Origin: Desulfobulbaceae bacterium UBA2262
GTDB taxonomy: Bacteria; Desulfobacterota; Desulfobulbia; Desulfobulbales; Desulfurivibrionaceae
NCBI GenBank assembly: GCA_002347185.1
Contig: DDXK01000029.1
Location: 16,872 to 23,485, forward strand
Direction of reading: 5' to 3'
Length of the DNA stretch: 6,614 bases
The notes under the pieces are model-generated. The model made no database searches. It was not told the DNA's origin and was given only the letters and a program-made list of their open reading frames with translations. Positions 1 through 5,711 of the stretch are shown piece by piece. The translations under genes and the position numbers were made by a program. Position 1 is the first letter of the stretch. Every line of letters begins with the position of its first letter.

Positions 1-561
1 AACGCCGCCATCGAAGCGGCCCGGGCCGGCGAGCACGGCAAGGGCTTTGCCGTGGTCGCCTCCGAGGTGCGCAAGCTGGCCGAGCGCAGCCAGAACGCCG
101 CCGCGGAGATCAGCGAGCTTTCCCGCTCCAGCGTCGAGGTGGCGGACAAGGCCGGGGCCATGCTGGCCAAGATCCTGCCCGATATCCAGAAGACCGCCAC
201 CCTGGTGCAGGAGATCAGCGCCGCCAGCGTGGAGCAGAGCTCGGGCACCGAGCAGATCAACCAGGGCATGCAGCAGCTTGACGCCGTGGTCCAGCAGAAC
301 TCCAGCGCTTCGGAAGAGATGGCCGCCACGGCCGAGGAGCTTTCGGCCCAGTCCGAGGAGCTGCAGAGCGTGATCGCCACCCTCATCGATGTGCGGGAGG
401 GGGGGCAACAGGCGAAGAGATCAACACGGCCCTCGAAGCCGGCTGGAAAAAGAGCCGGGGGCTGGCCGGAGGCCAAAAAAGGCACGGTGCTGCATCTGGG
501 CATGAATACGCAGAAAAACAGCGGAAACGACCATCTGGACGAGGAGTTCGAGCGCTTGTAG
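1..561 (+). CDS. Methyl-accepting chemotaxis protein, C-terminal part (5' end outside window)
   Basis: The window opens inside the gene, in frame 1, and 186 codons remain before the TAG stop. The visible part starts at the cytoplasmic hairpin tip: NAAIEAARAGEHGKGFAVVA followed by SEVRKLAERS is the highly conserved segment that contacts CheA and CheW in MCP signalling domains. The returning helix follows, with the Gln/Glu/Ser/Ala-rich stretch at about residues 78-125 (EQSSGTEQINQG, NSSASEEMAATAEEL) that normally carries the methylated glutamates. After about residue 130 the coiled coil ends, and a roughly 50-residue Lys/Gly/Pro-rich, probably flexible tail leads to the terminal DEEFERL. That ending resembles the aromatic C-terminal pentapeptide that tethers CheR/CheB in some receptors (NWETF in E. 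coli), with Leu in the last position. The sensor and membrane segments lie upstream of the window, so the ligand cannot be inferred. The gene ends just before an intrinsic terminator. Confidence 0.95.
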   Translation, partial: NAAIEAARAGEHGKGFAVVASEVRKLAERSQNAAAEISELSRSSVEVADKAGAMLAKILPDIQKTATLVQEISAASVEQSSGTEQINQGMQQLDAVVQQNSSASEEMAATAEELSAQSEELQSVIATLIDVREGGQQAKRSTRPSKPAGKRAGGWPEAKKGTVLHLGMNTQKNSGNDHLDEEFERL

Positions 562-588
562 CGCCCCCCTGCGTTGAGGAAAGGAGGG

Positions 589-625
589 AGCCCGTATTCC
601 TTATGGAGGGATGCGGGCTTTTTTT
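589..625 (+). terminator. Rho-independent terminator of the MCP gene
   Basis: The arm at 589-600 (AGCCCGTATTCC) pairs with 608-619 (GGGATGCGGGCT) over 12 positions, including two G-T wobbles. The loop is seven bases (601-607) and a run of seven T (619-625) follows on the plus strand. It lies 28 bp after the MCP stop. There is no matching T run on the other side, so it should act mainly on plus-strand transcription. The end of its T tract overlaps the stop codon of the convergent minus-strand gene (626-624). Confidence 0.9.
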
Positions 626-1430
626 ATCCTTCGGGCAGCTGGGCCGGGCGCAGCCATTTCTTCAGGAGGAAGCGGGTGCAGTCGCCCAGGACTCTGCCCT
701 GATGCCGCCCGGCTTTGGGTGGGCTGGAGGGCGCCCGTTCCTGGCAGACCACGGCGCCGGCCAGGTAGTGCAGGTGCCAGCCGGCCTGCCGGGCTCGCAG
801 GCAATAGTCGGCATCGGCGTAGAGCAGGTGGAAGCCCTCGTCGAAAAGGCCGAGCTCCTCCACCACCTCCCGGCGCAGGACCAGGGCCTCGGCCAGGAGC
901 CATTCCGCCTCGAAGTCCTGCAGATGATCCCGGTTGCCGAGAAGATGCGCGCGCAGCAGCCCTTGCCCCGGCAGAAAACGGCCCAGCGGGGTGTGCAGCA
1001 GGCAGAGGTCGGCAAGGGAGGGCACGGTGCGCACCGAGGGCACGACCTTGCCGTCTGCCGCCACGATGCGGGGGGCGACCAGCCCTGCCTCCGGGTTCTC
1101 TTCCAGAAAGGCGAGCAGGCCTGGCAGGGTGCCGGACCGAAAGCGCAGCCCCTCCTGCCAGAGGGAGAGGTAGCGGCCGCTGGCCAGGCGGAGGGCGTGG
1201 TTGAGGGCGCTGGGCCCTGCTTGGTTCCCCGGGCTTTCCAGGATGACGAGATCGGGAAATTCCCGTTCGACCGCGGCCAGCTCCCGGTTCAGTCCGTCGG
1301 CGACCACGATGACCTCGAAGCTCACCGGCTCTGCATGGGTGTAGAGCGATTCCAGGAAGCCGGAGAGCAGGCCGGCGCCAGCGCTCGGGTGGTGCAGCAG
1401 GCAGAGCGAAAGATCGGCTTGGATTTCCAT
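624..1430 (-). CDS. Glycosyltransferase family 2-like protein with altered active-site motifs
   Basis: This 268-residue protein has the GT2 (GT-A fold) layout of rhamnosyltransferase-type enzymes. VIVVADG (residues 40-46) is the first nucleotide-binding strand, N69-QAGPSALN77 matches the family's N-x-G...N segment, ALRLASGRYLSL leads to the metal site, and EELGLFDEGF with DADYCLRARQAGW (residues 191-218) is the acceptor-side block. Such enzymes move a sugar from a nucleotide-sugar to a glycan at the cytoplasmic face of the membrane. Two expected elements are changed. The Asp-containing motif after the G-R-Y strand (usually N-P-D-T) reads WQEG at 91-94, and the usual acidic E-D-x-D is A205-D-A-D208. 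It may be a divergent enzyme or a non-catalytic relative. No membrane segments or signal peptide are seen. The ATG at 1430 is preceded by a modest purine-rich site (AAGGCAGGG). The gene lies 30 bp downstream of the ASKHA gene on the same strand, so the two are probably cotranscribed. Confidence 0.85.
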   Translation of the reverse strand: MEIQADLSLCLLHHPSAGAGLLSGFLESLYTHAEPVSFEVIVVADGLNRELAAVEREFPDLVILESPGNQAGPSALNHALRLASGRYLSLWQEGLRFRSGTLPGLLAFLEENPEAGLVAPRIVAADGKVVPSVRTVPSLADLCLLHTPLGRFLPGQGLLRAHLLGNRDHLQDFEAEWLLAEALVLRREVVEELGLFDEGFHLLYADADYCLRARQAGWHLHYLAGAVVCQERAPSSPPKAGRHQGRVLGDCTRFLLKKWLRPAQLPEG

Positions 1431-1460
1431 GCGCCCTGCCTTTTTTCTTGGCCGCTCCGG

Positions 1461-3392
1461 CTACTTGCGGGGCAGCTTTTCCTGCACGGTGGGAAAGAGG
1501 CTCATGTCGGTATGGGGCAGGAAGAGCGAGGCCATGTAGTGGTCCATGAACTGCGGGCTCTCGGAGAGCTCCAGGTTGGTGATCAGCGAGCTCACCGTCA
1601 TCCGTTCCCGGAAGCGGACATGGTCGGTGAGGCTGATCTGGCAGCCGAGCATGGAGCCATTGCCCAGGTAATAGAATTTTTCCCGGGCTATATCCGGCAG
1701 CAGGCCGATGCAGATGGCCCGTTCCAGGTCGATATAGGCGCCGAAATTGCCGGCCATGATCACCCGGTCCAGGTCGTTGAAGGTCATGCCCACCGATTCG
1801 AGGAGGGTGAGGTAGCCGGCGTACATGGCGCCCTTGGCCCGGATCAGGTTGTCGAGATCCACCTCGGTGATGGCGATCTCCTCGCCCATCAGGCTGTCCT
1901 TGCCCCAGGCCAGCACATACTCGTAGCCGTCCGCCCCTTCCCGGATGCGGGGGTGGTTGAGGTTGCGGTTGAACTTGCCCTGCTGGTCGATGACTCCGGC
2001 CTCCAGCAGCTCGGAGACGATGGAGATCAGCCCCGAGCCGCAGATGCCGCAGGGCTTGATGCGGTCGATGGTGATGATCATCGGCTCCAGGGTCTGCGGG
2101 TGGATGTTGAAGTTTTCAATGGCCCCGGAGTTGGCCCGCATGCCGTGTTTGATGCCGCCGCCCTCGAAGGCGGGCCCGGCTGAGCAGGCGGCGCAGACCA
2201 TCCATTCCTCGTTGCCCACCACGATCTCGCCGTTGGTGCCGATGTCGATGAAGAGGGTGAGGGCGGGGCTCTTGTACATCTGACAGGCATGCACCCCGGA
2301 AATGATATCGCCGCCCACGTAGCTCGCCACCGATGGGTAGAGGAAGAGGCGCACCGAGGGGTGGGCGTGGATGCCCAGGGCTGCGGCGCGGGTCAGCGGA
2401 AAATGGCTGCAGACCGGCACGTAGGGGGCTTCCCGCAGGAATTTCGGATTGAGACCCAGGAGCATGTGGCTCATGATGGTATTGCCGGCGGCCATGATGT
2501 AGCTGATGTCGCTGGGATTGATGATCACCTTCTTGCACACCGACTCGATTACGGCGTTGATGGTGCGCACCACCTTTTCCTGCAGGGCCTTGAGGCCGCC
2601 GGGCCGCTGGGAGTAGATGATGCGGCTGATGACGTCCTCGCCGCAGCCGATCTGGTCGTTGTAGGAGGAGGCCTCGGCGATCACCTCGCCGTTGTTCAGG
2701 TTGATCAGCACCCCGCAGACTGTGGTGGTGCCGATGTCCACGGCCAGGCCGTAAAGGTTGTCCGTGGTGTCGCCCGGCTCCACGGCGATGATGCGGTCCG
2801 GCTCCTCGCTGCGCTTGCCGCGGAGAAGGAGCACCGTTACCTCCCAGGCCGCCTCGCGCAGGATGAAGGGCAGCTCCATGAGCAGTTCCGGGTGGTCGTA
2901 GGTGGGTTCGGCGCAGTCGTGGCACTTCTTTTTGATGGCCCGCATCAACCGCTGCAGGTCCGGCACATTGTCTTCCAGGGTCGGCGGGTCGAGTTTGAGG
3001 AAGCGCTTCTCCACCGGCGGCGCCACCTGCCAGGAGCCGATCAGATGGTCCAGGGAGCGGGCCGAGATGGCGCGGGTGGTTTTCGGCTTGGCCTTGAGAG
3101 CCTTGCCGTCTTTGCTGGTGGCGGCGGGGATCGAGACCACCAGGTCCTGGTTCACCGAGGACTGGCAGGCCAGGCGGAAGCCGGCGGCGTGCTGCTCGGC
3201 TTTCAGCTGCATGGCCTTGTTGGCCAGAACGTCGCCCTCCTCGACCTTGACCTTGCATTTGCCGCAGACGCCGTCACCGCCGCAGGCGGCATGGATATAG
3301 AGGCCGGCCGCGGCCGCGGCGCTGAGGAGATTTTCCCCTTCCTCCACCTCGATGGTGAGGTTGTCGGGCAGGAATGTGACCTTTTTTTTCAT
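1461..3392 (-). CDS. 2Fe-2S ferredoxin / ASKHA ATPase, RACo-like corrinoid-protein reactivator family
   Basis: This 643-residue cytoplasmic protein begins with a plant-type 2Fe-2S ferredoxin domain (about 1-90). Its ligands are C37-x5-C43-x2-C46 and C76, in the contexts ACGGDGVCGKC and FRLACQS. A linker (about 110-210) contains the LREAAWEVTVLLL block typical of the family. The actin-like ATPase half follows: VDIGTTT at 218-224 (phosphate 1), QIGCGEDVISRI at 247-258, AAGNTIMSHMLLGL at 301-314, YVGGDIISG at 358-366, IDIGTNGEIVVG at 382-393 (phosphate 2), GPAFEGGGIKHG at 406-417, then CGICGSGLI and MAGNFGAY near the C-terminus. This matches the RACo/DUF4445 group, whose studied members use ATP and low-potential electrons to reduce inactive Co(II) corrinoid proteins. 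RamA-type C-terminal 4Fe-4S motifs are absent. No corrinoid protein is nearby, so the client is unknown. The ATG at 3392 is preceded by GAGG and GGAG sites and by a promoter. The gene leads an operon with the glycosyltransferase-like gene. Confidence 0.93.
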   Translation of the reverse strand: MKKKVTFLPDNLTIEVEEGENLLSAAAAAGLYIHAACGGDGVCGKCKVKVEEGDVLANKAMQLKAEQHAAGFRLACQSSVNQDLVVSIPAATSKDGKALKAKPKTTRAISARSLDHLIGSWQVAPPVEKRFLKLDPPTLEDNVPDLQRLMRAIKKKCHDCAEPTYDHPELLMELPFILREAAWEVTVLLLRGKRSEEPDRIIAVEPGDTTDNLYGLAVDIGTTTVCGVLINLNNGEVIAEASSYNDQIGCGEDVISRIIYSQRPGGLKALQEKVVRTINAVIESVCKKVIINPSDISYIMAAGNTIMSHMLLGLNPKFLREAPYVPVCSHFPLTRAAALGIHAHPSVRLFLYPSVASYVGGDIISGVHACQMYKSPALTLFIDIGTNGEIVVGNEEWMVCAACSAGPAFEGGGIKHGMRANSGAIENFNIHPQTLEPMIITIDRIKPCGICGSGLISIVSELLEAGVIDQQGKFNRNLNHPRIREGADGYEYVLAWGKDSLMGEEIAITEVDLDNLIRAKGAMYAGYLTLLESVGMTFNDLDRVIMAGNFGAYIDLERAICIGLLPDIAREKFYYLGNGSMLGCQISLTDHVRFRERMTVSSLITNLELSESPQFMDHYMASLFLPHTDMSLFPTVQEKLPRK

Positions 3393-3420
3393 CGACCTCG
3401 TTCTCCGGAAGAGTTGTTGC

Positions 3421-3438
3421 GGCAGGGGCTCCCCTGCC
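3421..3438. repeat. Near-perfect palindrome in the leader of the ASKHA gene
   Basis: GGCAGGGG (3421-3428) and CCCCTGCC (3431-3438) are exact inverted repeats around a CT centre, giving 16 symmetric positions out of 18. The site lies between the proposed start of minus-strand transcription (about 3446) and the ASKHA start codon (3392). It could form an RNA hairpin in the leader or serve as an operator for a dimeric repressor. No T run follows on either strand, so it is not an intrinsic terminator. Its function is inferred only. Confidence 0.55.
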
Positions 3439-3452
3439 TTGCGAGTTTCCCA

Positions 3453-3480
3453 AGGATAGCAGAAAGGAGCTTCTTGTCAA
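3453..3480 (-). promoter_or_regulatory. Sigma70-type promoter for the ASKHA-glycosyltransferase operon
   Basis: Read on the minus strand, a consensus -35 TTGACA (3480-3475) is followed by a 16-bp spacer and a -10 TATCCT (3458-3453). Transcription would start near 3446 and give a leader of about 54 nt containing the palindrome at 3421-3438. The -35 is perfect and the -10 matches four of six consensus bases. Confidence 0.6.
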
Positions 3481-3521
3481 GCATCCTTTCCGGCCGATTC
3501 CGGACCCTGGCGCATAGGCGT

Positions 3522-3551
3522 TTGACAGTACCCGGATTTCCCCGGTATATT
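3522..3551 (+). promoter_or_regulatory. Sigma70-type promoter for the hybrid histidine kinase gene
   Basis: A perfect -35 TTGACA (3522-3527) and a -10 TATATT (3546-3551) are separated by 18 bp. Transcription would start near 3558, about 45 nt upstream of the GTG at 3604. The spacer contains an imperfect inverted repeat, TACC (3529-3532) and GGTA (3544-3547) with inner GG/CC, which could be a regulator site. The -35 elements of the two divergent promoters are only 41 bp apart. Confidence 0.65.
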
Positions 3552-3603
3552 TGACTATCAGGAGGAGAGGGGAAGCGGTCCGCGCTTTTCCCGGAAATCT
3601 CCC

Positions 3604-5649
3604 GTGCCGGCGCAGCCTGACGACAGCTTTCCGACGGCGCCGCGCATGCCGGGCAATGGAGGTGGGGTGGAAACGACAAAAGAGTCCCAGGGGTTGGAGG
3701 CAAGGGTTGCGCAGCTCAGCGCGGAGCTGAGCGCCTGCCTGGCCAGCCGGGAACGGAGCGAGGATGGGCAGCGGCGGCTGCTCGCCATTCTCGACAGCCT
3801 CGAAGCCATTGTCTACGTGGCGGACCTGCAGAGCTATGAGCTCCTTTACCTGAACAACTACGCGAAAAAGCTTTTCGGCGACCGGGTCGGCGAACTCTGC
3901 TGGCGGGTTCTGCAGAAGGGGCAGTCAGGACCCTGCCCCTTCTGCACCAACGCCAGGCTGCTCGATGGGGGGGGAAAGCCCTGCGGCCCGTATATCTGGG
4001 AGTTTGAGAACACCAGGACCGGTCGGTGGTTCTATATCAATGACAAGGCCATCGACTGGGTGGACGGCCGCCTGGTCCGGCTGGAAATCGCCACCGATAT
4101 CAGCGCCCGCAAGGTGGCGGAGCGCGCCCTGCTGGCCAGCGAGGAGCAGTATCGCGCCATCTTCGACGCGGCCCAGGACGGGTTTTTCATCATGGCCCTC
4201 GATGGCCGGATTATCGAGGTGAATTCCGCCCTCTGCCGTCAGCACGGTTACAGCCGGGAGGAGCTTTTGGCCCTGCCCCCCCTGGCGGCGGTTCATCCCG
4301 ATTACCACAAGTTTTTTCCGCCCATGCTCCGGGAGCTCAATCGCGGCAGGCCTTTCAGCCAGGAAGGGTGTCATCTGCGCAAGGATGGCAGCACCTTTCC
4401 CGTGGAGGTCCACCTCTCCCCCTTTGCCTACCAGGGGGCTCCGCACATCTTCGGGCTGGTGCGCGACATCAGCGAGCGGAAACGGGCCGAGGAGGAGAAA
4501 CGCCTGCTCGAGGCCAAGCTGCGCCAGTCCCAGAAGATGGAAGCCATCGGCACCCTGGCCGGCGGCATTGCCCATGATTTCAACAACATCCTCACCGCCA
4601 TCCTGGGCTATTCCGACCTGGCTGCCTATCTGCTGCCGGCGGAAAGCCCGGTGCGCGAGCATATCAAGGCGGTGAGCCGGGCCGGGATCAGGGCCAAGGA
4701 TCTGGTCAAGCAGATCCTCGCCTTCAGCCGTCAGGCCGAGCAGGCGCGCAAGCCCATCGAGATCAGCCCGGTGGTCAAGGAGGTTCTCAAGCTCCTCCGC
4801 GCCTCCCTGCCCACCACCATCGAGATCCGGCAGGAGATCGGCGCGGGGCTCGGGGCGGTGCTGGCCGACCCCACCCAGATCCACCAGATTTTGCTCAACC
4901 TCTGCGCCAATGCCGCCGATGCCATGGAGCCAGCCGGCGGCCAGCTCACCGTCGAGCTGTGCGCGCACCAGGGGGCGCTGCCCGGAGCGCTCGATGATCA
5001 GGAGTTTACGGACTCCTGGGTCCGGCTTTCCGTGCGCGACACCGGCAAGGGCATTCCTCTGGGGAGTATCGAGCGGATTTTCGATCCCTTTTACACCACC
5101 AAGGAAAAGGGCAAGGGAACGGGGCTGGGGCTTTCGGTGGTGCATGGGATTGTCCAGAGCCATGACGGAAAAATCACCGTTGAAAGCACCCCGGGGCTGG
5201 GCAGCGCCTTCCATGTCTTTTTTCCGGTCGTGCCGCTGCACGCCTCCGCGCTCGTTCCGGACACCAGCCCGCCCGCCATGGGCAGCGGCCGCATCCTGCT
5301 GGTCGATGACGAGGCAGAGGTGGTGGCCCTCGAAAAGGAAATGCTCGAATCCTTGGGCTACAGCGTCACCGCCTTCACGAGCAGCGTTGAACTGCTTGCC
5401 CGATTCAAGGAGAGAAGCGCGGAGTATGACCTGGTCATCACCGACCAGACCATGCCGGTTCTGCCGGGGGCGACCCTGATTGCCGAGTTGCGCAAGATCA
5501 GGCCGGAGATCCCGGTAGTCCTCTGCACCGGCTACAGTGCGGTCATCGACGAGGCCAAGGCCGAGTCTCTCGGGGTGCGCGAATTTCTCATGAAGCCGTT
5601 TGACATCCGCCAGCTCGCCCTGGCGGTCCAGCGGGCCCTGGGGGCCTGA
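3604..5649 (+). CDS. Soluble hybrid sensor histidine kinase (PAS-PAS-HisKA-HATPase-REC)
   Basis: This 681-residue protein has no signal peptide or membrane segment, so it should sense a cytoplasmic signal. Domains in order: a short coiled coil (about 25-60); PAS 1 (about 60-170) with four cysteines C99, C111, C114 and C127, including C-P-F-C; PAS 2 (about 180-290, ending LVRDISERKRAEEE); HisKA with the phospho-acceptor H324 in GGIAHDFNN; an HATPase with N-box N432/N436, G1 box D479-TGKG and G2 box KGTGLGLS (504-511); and a C-terminal receiver with D568/D569, phospho-acceptor D614, T642 and K664. All key residues are present, so both kinase and receiver should be active. No Hpt domain, DNA-binding domain or adjacent regulator is seen, so the phosphate's target is unknown. 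The start is uncertain. GTG 3604 has only a weak GGAA upstream, while GTG 3667 (residue 22) has GGAGGT four bases or fewer away. The first 21 residues are Pro/Gly-rich and may not be translated. Numbering here assumes 3604. Confidence 0.95.
   Translation: MPAQPDDSFPTAPRMPGNGGGVETTKESQGLEARVAQLSAELSACLASRERSEDGQRRLLAILDSLEAIVYVADLQSYELLYLNNYAKKLFGDRVGELCWRVLQKGQSGPCPFCTNARLLDGGGKPCGPYIWEFENTRTGRWFYINDKAIDWVDGRLVRLEIATDISARKVAERALLASEEQYRAIFDAAQDGFFIMALDGRIIEVNSALCRQHGYSREELLALPPLAAVHPDYHKFFPPMLRELNRGRPFSQEGCHLRKDGSTFPVEVHLSPFAYQGAPHIFGLVRDISERKRAEEEKRLLEAKLRQSQKMEAIGTLAGGIAHDFNNILTAILGYSDLAAYLLPAESPVREHIKAVSRAGIRAKDLVKQILAFSRQAEQARKPIEISPVVKEVLKLLRASLPTTIEIRQEIGAGLGAVLADPTQIHQILLNLCANAADAMEPAGGQLTVELCAHQGALPGALDDQEFTDSWVRLSVRDTGKGIPLGSIERIFDPFYTTKEKGKGTGLGLSVVHGIVQSHDGKITVESTPGLGSAFHVFFPVVPLHASALVPDTSPPAMGSGRILLVDDEAEVVALEKEMLESLGYSVTAFTSSVELLARFKERSAEYDLVITDQTMPVLPGATLIAELRKIRPEIPVVLCTGYSAVIDEAKAESLGVREFLMKPFDIRQLALAVQRALGA
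3658..3669 (+). promoter_or_regulatory. Possible internal ribosome binding site and alternative GTG start of the kinase
   Basis: GGAGGT at 3658-3663 lies three bases before an in-frame GTG (3667-3669). The spacing is shorter than ideal, but this Shine-Dalgarno match is better than the one before GTG 3604. Starting here would remove 21 low-complexity residues and leave every domain intact. Confidence 0.35.
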
Positions 5650-5658
5650 GCCGGCCCC
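5641..5658 (+). repeat. Short GC hairpin spanning the kinase stop codon
   Basis: GGGGCC (5641-5646) and GGCCCC (5653-5658) form a perfect six-pair stem with a six-base loop that contains the TGA stop. No T run follows directly (the nearest is about 20 bases on), so it is a poor candidate for an intrinsic terminator. The downstream gene may therefore be read from the kinase transcript. Confidence 0.35.
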
Positions 5659-5698
5659 GTCCCCGTCAGGTGCTGCCTTTTCCCTTTTGAATGGAGAG

Positions 5699-5711
5699 AG
5701 GAAGGACGATG
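5699..5711 (+). promoter_or_regulatory. Ribosome binding site fixing the start of the hydrolase fusion gene
   Basis: AGGAAGG (5699-5705), within a purine-rich run beginning near 5690, precedes ATG 5709. A second in-frame ATG at 5691 has no Shine-Dalgarno sequence upstream, only a pyrimidine-rich stretch, so 5709 is preferred. Confidence 0.65.

Noticed and set aside
1026..1033. Short palindrome GTGCGCAC and repeated GGCACGGTGC words (also near 481 and 6397)
   Set aside because: These are short GC-rich words inside coding sequence at unrelated places, with no regular spacing or shared context. Chance and codon bias explain them.
1431..1460. Possible terminator between the ASKHA and glycosyltransferase-like genes (GCCG-GAG-CGGC next to a T/A run)
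   Set aside because: The stem is only four pairs. On the minus strand the hairpin is followed by A bases and not T, and on the plus strand the T run comes before the stem. It does not fit an intrinsic terminator.
603..2183. Long plus-strand open frame (526 codons) opposite the glycosyltransferase and ASKHA genes
   Set aside because: The translation has no recognisable domain and a skewed composition. The minus strand encodes two clear protein families across the same bases. High GC content commonly leaves long antisense frames open.
2289..3554. Plus-strand open frame (421 codons) opposite the ASKHA gene, running into the divergent promoter region
   Set aside because: It is rich in His, Gly, Ala and Val, has no motif, and overlaps both promoters. 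The conserved ASKHA motifs on the other strand explain the sequence.
3925..5241. Minus-strand open frame (438 codons) opposite the hybrid kinase
   Set aside because: No known domain is seen, while the kinase motifs on the plus strand cover the same region completely.
5650..5708. Possible separate promoter for the hydrolase fusion gene
   Set aside because: I could not find a convincing -35/-10 pair in these 59 bases. Readthrough from the kinase transcript is the simpler reading.
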